Part shown: positions 49,561 to 57,934 of the stretch, piece after piece
Position numbering within the stretch: the stretch's first letter is position 1
Layout of the letters: every line of letters starts with the position of its first letter
Source of the DNA: Chromatiaceae bacterium
GTDB lineage: Bacteria > Pseudomonadota > Gammaproteobacteria > Chromatiales > Chromatiaceae
Direction of reading: 5' to 3'
Assembly (NCBI GenBank): GCA_024235315.1
Contig: JACKMP010000002.1
Span: 310,001-374,000, forward strand
DNA length: 64,000 bases
Translations under genes and position numbers: made by a program
Notes under the pieces: model-generated
Told to the model about the DNA's origin: nothing
Databases searched by the model: none
Seen by the model: only the letters and a program-made list of their open reading frames with translations

Positions 49561-51251
49561 GCCGCGACTTCGATGTCTGCGTGATCGGCAGTGGTGCCGG
49601 CGGTGGACCGGTCGCCTACCGGCTGGCAGAGGCGGGATACTCGGTCGTCGTACTGGAAAAAGGCCCCTGGCTGCGCGAGCAGCACTTCACGAAGGACGAG
49701 CTGGCGTGCTGTCGGCGCGCGGTCTACACGCCAGAACTGCGCGACGAACAGCACGTGATCGAACAGGCCGATGACGCAACCGGCTGGCAGTCGACGCCCA
49801 CACAGGCGTCTGGCTGGAGTTTCTGGAACGGCAACTGCGTGGGTGGGTCTAGCAACTTCATGAGCGGCTATTTCCACCGGCTCAAACCGGTCGATTTCAA
49901 GCTGCGCAGCACCTTCGGCCCGATCGCCGGTGCCAACGTCGTCGACTGGCCTATCGAGTATGCCGACCTCGAGCCCTACTACGACCGCGTCGAGCGCCTG
50001 GTTGGCGTATCAGGAAAAGCCGACACCCACGCCAACAGCGAACCGCGGTCGAGCAGCGATTTCCCGTTTCCGCCGACACTGGAACACCCGATCTCGGCAC
50101 GCATTGACCAGGCCGCCGCACAACTCGGCTTTCACGCACTGCGCGTGCCGCGCGCGATACTGTCTCAGCCCGCGATGGGCCGACGCGGCTGCGAGTATTC
50201 CGGCTTCTGCGGCAGCTTCGGCTGTTCCAGCGGCGCCAAGGGCAGTTCGCGCGCCGCGCTGCTCGATCACGCGGTGGCCAGCGGACGCTGCGAGATCCGC
50301 GCCCACGCCAAGGTGTATCGCATCGCCAGTGATGCCCGCGGCCGCATCAGTTCGGTCGACTATTTCGACCACGACGGACAAAGCCACCGGGTCGATGCAC
50401 AGATCTACGTGGTGGCCTGTCAGGCAATCGAGAGCAGCCGCCTGCTGCTGGCCTCGGTCGGCCCGCGCTTCCCCGACGGCCTGGCCAACAACCATGCCCA
50501 GGTCGGCCGCAACCTTCTGTTCTCCGGCGGCGGTGCCGGCAGTGGCGACCTGGAGTTCGAAGACCACGACGAGGCCGCGACGGCCGCGATGCGCGTGGTC
50601 GGCCCATTCGTCAATCGCGCGCTGGACGACTGGTACACGCTGGACGACCCGCAGCTCGGGCGCGCCAAGGGCGGCATCATCGAGTTCCTGTGGGATCACC
50701 CCAATGCGGTGGTACGCGCCGAGAACGCGAAATGGCGCGACGGCGAGCTGGTCTGGGGCAAGCCGCTTAAACGCCGCCTCGAGGCCTGGTTCCGCACCGA
50801 CCGCACGCTGAATTTCGAGGTGTTCAACGACTGGCTGCCAAACGACGACTGTTTCGTCGCACTCGACGGCCAGGTGCGCGATCGCTGGGACAGCCCGGTG
50901 GCCAGGGTACGCATCGGCGCACACCCGCAGGATCAACGCGTTGGCCGTTTTCTGGCCGACAAGGGCGAGCTGCTGTTGCGTCAACTCGGCGCACGTCGCG
51001 TCGCCTCCTCGGTCGGCCCGGCGCCGCCGGCCAACCTGCAGGCCGGTGGCTGCCGCTTTGGCAGCGCCGCCGAAGACGCGGTGCTGGATGCCGACTGCCG
51101 TGCCCACGAGGTCGAGAACCTGTTTGTCAGCGACGGCAGCTTCATGCCCACCGGCGGCAGTGTGCCTTACACGTTCACGATCTACGCCAACAGCTTTCGC
51201 GTCGCCGACCGTATCGTGGCGCAGCTTGGGGGCCCACGAGGTAGTGCCTAA
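49557..51251 (+). CDS. GMC-family FAD-dependent oxidoreductase
   Basis: A 564-residue flavoprotein. The N-terminal ADP-binding fold CVIGSGAGGGPVAYRL (residues 6-21) and WNGNCVGGSSNFMSGYF identify the family; the C-terminus DGSFMPTGGSVPYTFTIY closes it. In the place of the usual HxxGTCRMG active-site sequence it has LQAGGCRFG, with the His replaced by Leu. It would oxidise a sugar alcohol or polyol in the periplasm with its Tat-signal partner. GTG start overlaps the preceding gene (GTGA). An unusual inclusion between legionaminic acid genes. Confidence 0.88.
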   Translation: MSRDFDVCVIGSGAGGGPVAYRLAEAGYSVVVLEKGPWLREQHFTKDELACCRRAVYTPELRDEQHVIEQADDATGWQSTPTQASGWSFWNGNCVGGSSNFMSGYFHRLKPVDFKLRSTFGPIAGANVVDWPIEYADLEPYYDRVERLVGVSGKADTHANSEPRSSSDFPFPPTLEHPISARIDQAAAQLGFHALRVPRAILSQPAMGRRGCEYSGFCGSFGCSSGAKGSSRAALLDHAVASGRCEIRAHAKVYRIASDARGRISSVDYFDHDGQSHRVDAQIYVVACQAIESSRLLLASVGPRFPDGLANNHAQVGRNLLFSGGGAGSGDLEFEDHDEAATAAMRVVGPFVNRALDDWYTLDDPQLGRAKGGIIEFLWDHPNAVVRAENAKWRDGELVWGKPLKRRLEAWFRTDRTLNFEVFNDWLPNDDCFVALDGQVRDRWDSPVARVRIGAHPQDQRVGRFLADKGELLLRQLGARRVASSVGPAPPANLQAGGCRFGSAAEDAVLDADCRAHEVENLFVSDGSFMPTGGSVPYTFTIYANSFRVADRIVAQLGGPRGSA

Positions 51252-51299
51252 CGGACATGGCCGTTTCACTCTCGCCTTGCACGCTCCCAGACGAGGGTG

Positions 51300-51366
51300 C
51301 CGCAAACGTGTGTCTCCTTCTCCCAGATGGGAGAGGGGGCTTTTGCGACACCCTCCGGAGGGAGAG
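51300..51366. other. Two short palindromes in the gap after the GMC gene
   Basis: A TCTCCC-AGAT-GGGAGA hairpin near 51320-51335 and a CCCTCCGGAGGG palindrome near 51351-51362. The pair resembles GC-rich repeated intergenic elements but only one copy of each is seen here, so it could equally be terminator structures for the convergent genes. Confidence 0.35.
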
Positions 51367-51397
51367 AGGGACGCAGGCTCGCTTCGCAATTTTCACG

Positions 51398-52171
51398 CTA
51401 AAAAGGCGAATTGAAATCCGACAGCGGGCGCAGTCCACCAACCCGTACCTTCACCTCGTCCCACAGCGCCTGGTAGGCGCGCGCCGCGGTCGAACGCGGT
51501 GCATAGTCGGTCACCGGACGACGCTCCAGGCCCATACGCTCGACTTCCGTGGCATACGGAATCGTGCTTTCGAGTACCTTGCAGCGCGGATCGGCAGGAC
51601 TGGAGATGATGTCGAGGTGCAGCCGCTTGCGCCGGTCCACCATCGAGTAGAAGGCATACACCGGCGTCTCCAGACCGTGGCCCTGCATAAAATCGAGCAG
51701 CTGCTCCATGGTCCGCAGTGACAGCGTGGTCGGGATCGTCGGCAGCAACAGGGCATCGGCAGCGCGGAAGATGTTTTCGGACACCAGCGAGATGCTCGGC
51801 GGACAGTCCAGCACCACCAGGTCGTAGTGCTGGGCCAGCGGGCGCAGCAGCTTGAGCAGCTGCAGTGCCGGTTTCTTGCTGTCGCCGAGCAGCAGGTCCA
51901 TGTTGCGGTACGAGAAGTCGGCCGGCAGCAGATCGAGGTTGGCGTAGTCCGACCCCTTGATCACCTCGTCGAGGTCGCGCTTGCCGCGCAGCATCTTCAT
52001 ACTGCCCTTCACCTTCGGCTTGACCCGAAGGTAGAAGGTCGCCGCGGCCTGAGGATCGAGATCCCAGATCAGGGTGCGCAGGCCGCTACTCGCCGCGAGG
52101 TGGGCAATATTCACCGCGGTCGCGGTTTTTCCCACGCCACCCTTGATGTTGTACACCCCGAGTATCTTCAT
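51398..52171 (-). CDS. ParA-family ATPase
   Basis: A 257-residue ATPase. The deviant Walker A loop KGGVGKTATAVNI carries the signature Lys before GGVGKT; DLDPQAAATF is the Walker A' and LVVLDCPPSISL the Walker B region. This is the ParA/MinD/McdA class that makes dynamic gradients on the nucleoid or membrane to place plasmids, chromosomes or organelles. No parB-like gene or parS site is adjacent; instead it overlaps a CHAD gene by four bases. ATG 52171 fits the family start (MKILGVYN). Confidence 0.88.
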   Translation of the reverse strand: MKILGVYNIKGGVGKTATAVNIAHLAASSGLRTLIWDLDPQAAATFYLRVKPKVKGSMKMLRGKRDLDEVIKGSDYANLDLLPADFSYRNMDLLLGDSKKPALQLLKLLRPLAQHYDLVVLDCPPSISLVSENIFRAADALLLPTIPTTLSLRTMEQLLDFMQGHGLETPVYAFYSMVDRRKRLHLDIISSPADPRCKVLESTIPYATEVERMGLERRPVTDYAPRSTAARAYQALWDEVKVRVGGLRPLSDFNSPF

Positions 52172-53718
52172 CCCTGCTGTGGGTCCCCGCTCTTGAACAG
52201 CGCCTTGTATTGCGCACGGTTGTCCGGTGTATCGAATGCGCTGAAACAACCGGCAAAGCGCTCGTGTGCGGCCTGTTGGCGACGCAGGAGGTCGGCCACC
52301 AGGGCGCCGATCGCGAGCACCGTGGACAGGCTGTCGCTCTCCTGGTCGGCGATCTCGCGCGCGAACCCCCGCAGTGTGTCGGCCTGCACCTCCAGGTCCT
52401 GGAACTCACCGAGGTTGTCGAGCAGGTCCTTCAGTGCGCGGATGATGCCCTTGAGCGCCGGCTGCGGGTAGAGACCGCGAAAGAACTCGATCAGATAGCG
52501 CAGTTTCTTGCAGTCTTTGCGCAGGGCATGCATGTCTTCCGCATGTCCACCGGAGAACACCGCACGCCCGTCCTTCAGCACCTTCCTGTACATGCGCCAG
52601 ATGCGCCGGCCGGCCACCCGCTCGACCGGCAGATCGGCAAACCAGCCTGGCTCACCCGGTGGTTCATCGGCATCGAGGACAGCGTGCCAGTCGTCGAGCA
52701 GCGTGCGCATCTGCACCGAGCCGAGTTCACGTTTGAGCTTCTGCTGTGCGACCCGCTGTGCCGCCCGCAGATGGACCGCCAGGATATCCAGATCATTGGC
52801 CATCGCGACCGGCAGGCTGGCCCGGTAGCGTGGCAGTTCGAGCAGGAAGACATCGAGGTCACGGGTCGGCCCGGTGACCTGCCCGAGCCACGCGAAGCGC
52901 TGCCTGAAGTCCGAGACCACGTCGTCTGGCAGTACATGTTTGACCTGCGTCAGCGCCGATCGCGTGCGTCGGGTGGCAACACGCAGGTCGTGCAGGAACT
53001 CGCTGTCGAGATCGGCGCGCGCACCGGCGATGTTGCGCTCCAGCGTGTCGAGCAGGTTGCGCATCACCTTGCGCAGCGCGTCGACCGCCATCGTCCCCGG
53101 CTTGAGCGGCACCTCGAGTTTCGACGAGTAGTCCCCCGGCTCCCGCCCGACCGCGGCCACCGCCTCGTCGAACAGGCAGTCGGGGGCACGCGGCCATTCC
53201 CATTCGTCTGCAAGCCGCGCGGCCAGGGCCGCCAGGTCGTCCTCATATCCCTTGACGGCGACCAGGCGCAGGCGGGGCCAAAGAGTGCGAGGTTCGCGGA
53301 CCTCGGGAGAATCGCAATTGAGGCGCAGCATCTGCAGGCGCACCACGGTCTTGGCATCCTCATTGAGCACGCCCAGACCGGTGACCTCGCAGTCGACCCG
53401 GGCCACCGGCAACAACACCCGCATTTCGAGCAGATCCGCCACTTTGCGCCGCAGATCACTGTCCGGGAGGTCGGCGGGCCAGCCCGGATCAGCACTGATC
53501 TCGACCGCGTCGACCGTCTCGGCACCGGCGGCATTTTTCAGGCGCAGAACCTTGCCCTGAGGCGTTGCCACCTGCAGCAGGCGCAGGCCGGCGGCATGCA
53601 GGCGCCAGTCGAAGCTGTCGAAGAAGGCCAGCGACAGGTGCATCGAGTCCTCGACCTGGCAACAGCTCGAGTCGCCAAGCATCCTCGCCAGCCGCGCGGG
53701 GCTGACGTCGTGGGGCAT
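52168..53718 (-). CDS. CHAD-domain protein with CYTH-like N-terminal half
   Basis: A 516-residue protein. The N-terminal half has a triphosphate-tunnel-like/CYTH-type pattern (LAFFDSFDWRLHAAGLRLLQ, then RLRLVAVKGYED), probably without a full catalytic set. The C-terminal half is a CHAD domain with the conserved His motifs (FLHDLRVATRRTRSAL and MHALRKDCKKLRYLIEFF). CHAD proteins bind polyphosphate and some localise to polyphosphate granules. ATG 53718 is used; a TTG at 53760 with no clear ribosome binding site is in frame. It is the upstream partner of a ParA-type ATPase. Confidence 0.88.
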   Translation of the reverse strand: MPHDVSPARLARMLGDSSCCQVEDSMHLSLAFFDSFDWRLHAAGLRLLQVATPQGKVLRLKNAAGAETVDAVEISADPGWPADLPDSDLRRKVADLLEMRVLLPVARVDCEVTGLGVLNEDAKTVVRLQMLRLNCDSPEVREPRTLWPRLRLVAVKGYEDDLAALAARLADEWEWPRAPDCLFDEAVAAVGREPGDYSSKLEVPLKPGTMAVDALRKVMRNLLDTLERNIAGARADLDSEFLHDLRVATRRTRSALTQVKHVLPDDVVSDFRQRFAWLGQVTGPTRDLDVFLLELPRYRASLPVAMANDLDILAVHLRAAQRVAQQKLKRELGSVQMRTLLDDWHAVLDADEPPGEPGWFADLPVERVAGRRIWRMYRKVLKDGRAVFSGGHAEDMHALRKDCKKLRYLIEFFRGLYPQPALKGIIRALKDLLDNLGEFQDLEVQADTLRGFAREIADQESDSLSTVLAIGALVADLLRRQQAAHERFAGCFSAFDTPDNRAQYKALFKSGDPQQG

Positions 53719-54037
53719 CAGAAACCCACTGCTGCTTGAATCGGGTATCTCGGAGGTCAAGGGTTAACTGCCGGACCGGTTGTTTCTTGATTGACCTGCA
53801 CAGCCTACACGAGAGCCCGCTTTGATCGATACTGCACAGGTAGTCTCGAGATCCTGAGACGCATCGCACATTAGCGCTTCATTAAATAATGATGTAAATT
53901 CGGCGTTCATTTGAACGCTTCTGCCCCAAGCGGTAACAGGCAGAATAGCGCGGTGGCCGCGGCGATTGGCCGCACTGGAGACAGCCGGCAGCAAAAAACC
54001 GGCTGTGTGAATTCGATCTTCAGACAAGGAGAGAACG
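53719..54037. other. Divergent intergenic region upstream of the OmpA gene
   Basis: I see no gene here. An AT-rich core at about 53876-53902 is the best place for promoters of one or both divergent genes. AGGAGAGA precedes the ompA-like ATG at 54038. Confidence 0.4.
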
Positions 54038-55894
54038 ATGTTCAGACCCATGCTGATTGGCAGCGCCCTGGTGAGCCTGCTGAGTGCCCCGCTGGTCCAG
54101 GCGGAGCAGTCCCCGGCACCACAGTTGCAATCACCCCAGCCAGGCCAGGTACCTGCATGGGTACAGGCACCAGGCGCCATGGCACCGCCGCTCCCCACCT
54201 GGGTGGAAGAGCGACGCGCCCAACTGGGTATCCGCGAGGGCCAGTCAGCAAGGCCGCAGGCCCCGACCAGGCCGATGCCACCGCAGGCGCCGTCGTGGGT
54301 GGGTCAGGCGCCGCAGTCGGGCGCACTGGAAACGCCGAAGATGCGTGACGTGCCGGCGGCACCCGAGGCACCGAGCTGGGTTATCGAACGGCACTCCCAG
54401 GTCGCACGGCCTGTGGCACCGCAAGCGCCGGCGACGACAGACAGGCCGGTCGCACCTGAAATGCCGGCATGGAACAAGGAACGTCCGCAAGCACCGGCTG
54501 CAGCGAAAAGACCGGCGAAACCGGAGACCCCGACATGGGTATCCGAGCGCCCGCAGATGACCGCACCACAGGCGCCAGAGGCACCGCAGATGCGTGAGGT
54601 ACCCGCCGCACCCGGGGCACCGACTTGGGTTATCGAGCGCCGCAGCCAGGTCGCACGGCCATTGCCACCCGCACCGCCTGCCACACCCGAGGCTCCGGCA
54701 ATGCGTGAAATGCCCACTGCCCCGGAAGTGCCATCCTGGGTGATCGAGCGCCGCACGCTGACCGCGCATCCAGTCGCGCCCGAGGCACCGTTGCCGGACC
54801 AGACCGCGCCTACCGGGATGCCGGCAGTGACCGCAACACCGGTCGAGCAGGTGGTCGAACCGAAGGCCGTCGAAACGGCAGCCGCACCGGTTGCGACAAC
54901 CGAGGCGCCGGTGCAGACACCCGCCGCAAGACCCGCGCCGCGGCCTCCGGTCGCCGTCATTCCGGCACCGGCTTACCGCCCGTGGGGCGGCGTCCCATAC
55001 GGCGGTGGCTGGGGCGGCCCGTCCTATGGCGGCTGGAACAACAGCTGGAGCCCGTGGGGCAACGGTTGGGGTGGCAATAACTGGGGTGGCAACAACTGGT
55101 GGCCCTGGAGTAACGGCTGGGGTGGCAACAACTGGGGTGGCAATAATTGGGGCGGCAACAACTGGTGGCCCTGGGGGGGCAGCGGTTGGGGTAACGATGG
55201 CTGGAACAGCGGATACGGTAGCGGTAACGGCTGGGGCAACACCTGGGGCGACGGTTCGGGTGACGCCGCTGGTGACGTCGACTTCGATTTCACCATGCGC
55301 GGCCGCATCAATGCCGACATGCGTGGCGAAGGCTACGGCGACGGCTATGGCAGTGGCCGGAGTTATGGTTACGGCTACCAGGGTTACCAGCCGTACCCGT
55401 ATCCGCCTTACGGCATGATGCCGCCAGTCCTGCCCGCCGAGCCGGAACAACCCGCTGGACCACCGGATGCCGACAACGACGGCGTCAGCGATGCCGGCGA
55501 CCTGTGTCCCGACAGCGCAGAAGGGGTCACCGTCGATGCACTGGGTTGCGACGATGCAGCGCGCATCGTGCTGCGCGGAGTCAACTTCGAGACCGACTCG
55601 GCCAAGCTGACCGACGAATCATTGGCAATCCTGGACGGCGTCTCGGCCACCCTGTCGGCGAACCCGCAGATCCGCGTGATGGTCGCCGGTCACACCGACA
55701 GCGACGGCGACGACGCCTACAACAAGGACCTGTCGCAGCGCCGTGCGCAGAGCGTGGTGGACTACCTGGCGAGCCAGGGCGTCGATCGCAACAACATGAT
55801 CGCCAAGGGCTTCGGTGAGGAACAACCCATCGCCGGCAATGACGACGCCCGGGGCAAGGCACAAAACCGCCGGGTCGAGTTGAACCGGCTGTAA
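54038..55894 (+). CDS. OmpA-family protein with Pro/Ala repeat region and Gly/Trp/Asn-rich tract
   Basis: A 618-residue exported protein. Signal peptide 1-23; residues about 25-310 are Pro/Ala/Thr-rich with about eight PxWVxER-type repeats at 25-30-residue spacing. Residues about 318-410 are a Gly/Trp/Asn tract (repeating WGGNNWGGNNWWPW), like the composition of sulfur globule proteins of purple sulfur bacteria. Then a calcium-type TSP3-like repeat (DADNDGVSDAGDLCPD) and an OmpA-C peptidoglycan-binding domain (about 500-618, VAGHTDSDGDDAYNKDLSQ). It probably anchors to the wall and exposes the flexible part. A GC hairpin follows. Confidence 0.85.
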   Translation: MFRPMLIGSALVSLLSAPLVQAEQSPAPQLQSPQPGQVPAWVQAPGAMAPPLPTWVEERRAQLGIREGQSARPQAPTRPMPPQAPSWVGQAPQSGALETPKMRDVPAAPEAPSWVIERHSQVARPVAPQAPATTDRPVAPEMPAWNKERPQAPAAAKRPAKPETPTWVSERPQMTAPQAPEAPQMREVPAAPGAPTWVIERRSQVARPLPPAPPATPEAPAMREMPTAPEVPSWVIERRTLTAHPVAPEAPLPDQTAPTGMPAVTATPVEQVVEPKAVETAAAPVATTEAPVQTPAARPAPRPPVAVIPAPAYRPWGGVPYGGGWGGPSYGGWNNSWSPWGNGWGGNNWGGNNWWPWSNGWGGNNWGGNNWGGNNWWPWGGSGWGNDGWNSGYGSGNGWGNTWGDGSGDAAGDVDFDFTMRGRINADMRGEGYGDGYGSGRSYGYGYQGYQPYPYPPYGMMPPVLPAEPEQPAGPPDADNDGVSDAGDLCPDSAEGVTVDALGCDDAARIVLRGVNFETDSAKLTDESLAILDGVSATLSANPQIRVMVAGHTDSDGDDAYNKDLSQRRAQSVVDYLASQGVDRNNMIAKGFGEEQPIAGNDDARGKAQNRRVELNRL

Positions 55895-55912
55895 CCTAAC
55901 GGCCCAGACGAC

Positions 55913-55938
55913 GGGGCGCGGCTGGTCGGCCGCGCCCC
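55913..55938. terminator. GC-rich hairpin after the OmpA-like gene
   Basis: GGGGCGCGGC and GCCGCGCCCC form a perfect 10-bp stem with a 6-base loop, 19 bases after the stop and ten bases before the stop of the convergent small gene. There is no T-run, so termination efficiency is uncertain. Confidence 0.5.
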
Positions 55939-55947
55939 GAATTCGGA

Positions 55948-56112
55948 TCAGCCCTCGTCGATACCTTCGTCGACCGGGTTGTGCAGGATATCGTGCAGAC
56001 GGCTCCCGACGACCTTTGAACTGAGCACCTCCAGCTCCTCGTGCTCTGCCATCAGGATCTGCGCATCGTAGTACGCCTCGGTCTGCTTGATCTGTCTCTC
56101 GTAGGCCGTCAT
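55948..56112 (-). CDS. Small acidic protein of unknown function
   Basis: A 54-residue protein I do not recognise. ATG 56112 has AGGAGG eight bases upstream, the best start among three in-frame Met codons. It is helical at first (AYERQIKQTEAYYDAQILMAE) and acidic at the end (HNPVDEGIDEG), with no membrane segment. The strong ribosome binding site supports expression. It is divergent from the neuD-like gene. Confidence 0.5.
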   Translation of the reverse strand: MTAYERQIKQTEAYYDAQILMAEHEELEVLSSKVVGSRLHDILHNPVDEGIDEG

Positions 56113-56244
56113 CGCCATTCCCTCCTTCAGGATGTATGCACGAAACACTAGTCGCGATCGGCGGGTGGATGACGCGCTGTCAACAATGGATTGACCTCAG
56201 CTGTCCGGCCTAAAGCGAACAAGATTCCGGTCGCTACACAGGGC

Positions 56245-56889
56245 ATGTCGGAGCAACGCATCATTGTCGGAGGTGGCGGACACGCCCTGAGCGTCGCCGA
56301 CGCCGCAAAGGCACTCGGCCATCAGGTCCTCGGTTTCGTCGCACCCCGATCCACCGCCGACACCGCATCACTGCTGCCCTGGCTCGGTGGCGAGGACCGG
56401 CTCCAGGCGGCGGAATTTCGCCGCATTCTGCTGCTGAACGGGATCGGGTCTGCCGGTCCGATCGACAATCGACGCGCGGTGTATCGGCGTCTTGTCGAAG
56501 CCGGCCACCGGTTTGCCCCGCTCATCCACCCGCGGGCCAGCCTGTCGGCGCTCGGCGTCGGCCTGGGTGACGCCTGCCAGGTGTTGGCCGGCGCCATCAT
56601 CAACGCGGCCGCACAGATCGGTGACAACGTGCTGATCAACACCGCTGCAGTGGTCGAACACGGCTGCGTGATCGGCAGCCACAGCCACGTCGCCAGCGGC
56701 GCGACCCTGTGCGGTGAATGCCGGCTCGGCGAGGCCGTTCATATCGGGGCCGGGGCGACGGTGATCCAGGGCATCAGCATCGGGGCTGGCGCAGTAATTG
56801 CAGCAGGTGCGGTAGTGACCCGAAATGTCGAGCCCTTGACGCTGGTTGGCGGCGTCCCGGCCCGCAAACTGCGAAACATCGATGAGTAA
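56245..56889 (+). CDS. NeuD/PglD-type sugar O- or N-acetyltransferase
   Basis: A 214-residue acetyltransferase with a Rossmann-like N-terminus (IIVGGGGHALSVADAA) and a left-handed beta-helix of hexapeptide repeats (INAAAQIGDNVLINTAAVVEHGCVIG..., then GAGATVIQGISIG). Family members (PglD, NeuD) acetylate UDP-amino sugars or sialic acids. Here it would be the N-acetyltransferase step (LegH) of legionaminic acid synthesis or an O-acetylase; this is inference from place. ATG 56245 fits the start. Its end overlaps the ptmE gene by eight bases. Confidence 0.82.
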   Translation: MSEQRIIVGGGGHALSVADAAKALGHQVLGFVAPRSTADTASLLPWLGGEDRLQAAEFRRILLLNGIGSAGPIDNRRAVYRRLVEAGHRFAPLIHPRASLSALGVGLGDACQVLAGAIINAAAQIGDNVLINTAAVVEHGCVIGSHSHVASGATLCGECRLGEAVHIGAGATVIQGISIGAGAVIAAGAVVTRNVEPLTLVGGVPARKLRNIDE

Positions 56890-57934
56890 GAGCTGGCGTG
56901 ACATCACCATTGCACCCGATGCCTCGGTGCACCAGGCATGGGAGGCGATTGACCGCGGCGCTATGCAGATCGCGCTGGTCGTCGACCATACCGGTCACCT
57001 GATTGGTACCGTCACCGATGGCGATATCCGCCGCGCCGTGCTGCGTGGCAAGAGCCTCGACATCCGGATCACCGAGGTAATGAACGCCAACCCGACCACC
57101 GGCCTGGCGGAAGAGACGCATGACAGCTGGCAACGCACCATGCACCGACACTCGCTGCGCCACCTCCCGATACTCGACACCCAGGGGTGCGTTGTGGACC
57201 TTGTTCAATACAGCATGCCGCTCGAACCCGAGCGCTCGACGCCAGTGGTGATCATGGCCGGCGGCCTCGGCACACGCCTGCGGCCACTGACCGAAAACAC
57301 ACCCAAGCCGATGATCCCGGTGGGGCCGAAACCGGTCCTCGAGACCATCATCGAGAACTTCGCCGACCAGGGGTTCGTCAACATCTATCTGTGCCTCAAC
57401 TACAAGGGCGAGATGATCCGCGAACACTTCGGTGACGGGCGCCGCCTGGGTGTCCACATCACCTATCTGCACGAGGACCGACGTCTCGGAACGGCGGGTG
57501 CCCTGAGCCTGTTGCCCGAGCGACCCACGGAACCGGTGATCGTGATGAACGGCGACCTGTTGACCAAGGTCGACTTCGTGCGCCTGCTCGACTTTCACGG
57601 CCGCCAGGGCTTCGTCGCGACGATGGCGATGCGCGAGCATCAGCAGCAGGTACCCTACGGCGTGCTGAAGCTGGGCGACGGTTACGTGGTACAGGAACTT
57701 GTCGAGAAGCCGGTCGAGCGCTACTACGTCAACGCCGGCATCTACATCCTCAACCCGGAGACGCTGCACCTGGTCCCGAACCAGAAGTTCTACGACATGC
57801 CGACGCTGTTCAACGCATTGATGGCCAACGGCAGAAAGGTCGGCGGCTTTCCGCTGCGTGACTACTGGGTGGACATCGGGCGCATGGAAGACCTCGAACG
57901 CGCCAGTGCGGAATTCGCGGAGATGTTCGGTTGA
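56882..57934 (+). CDS. ptmE: Nucleotidyltransferase with N-terminal CBS pair (PtmE-type)
   Basis: A 350-residue protein. Two CBS domains (about 5-115, DIRRAVLRGKSLDI) precede a sugar-phosphate nucleotidyltransferase domain beginning VVIMAGGLGTRLRPLTENTP and including VGPKPVLETIIENF, EKPVERYYVNAGIY. PtmE-type enzymes make GDP-glucosamine or GDP-GlcNAc from the sugar phosphate, the substrate of LegB. It overlaps neuD and legF, so this three-gene unit is coupled. Confidence 0.85.
   Translation: MSKSWRDITIAPDASVHQAWEAIDRGAMQIALVVDHTGHLIGTVTDGDIRRAVLRGKSLDIRITEVMNANPTTGLAEETHDSWQRTMHRHSLRHLPILDTQGCVVDLVQYSMPLEPERSTPVVIMAGGLGTRLRPLTENTPKPMIPVGPKPVLETIIENFADQGFVNIYLCLNYKGEMIREHFGDGRRLGVHITYLHEDRRLGTAGALSLLPERPTEPVIVMNGDLLTKVDFVRLLDFHGRQGFVATMAMREHQQQVPYGVLKLGDGYVVQELVEKPVERYYVNAGIYILNPETLHLVPNQKFYDMPTLFNALMANGRKVGGFPLRDYWVDIGRMEDLERASAEFAEMFG

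Noticed and set aside
50010..51389. 459-codon minus-strand open frame
   Set aside because: Antisense to the GMC oxidoreductase with its FAD-binding motif; no protein features.
52210..53739. 509-codon plus-strand open frame
   Set aside because: Antisense to the CHAD protein, Gln/Arg-rich and without a credible start site.
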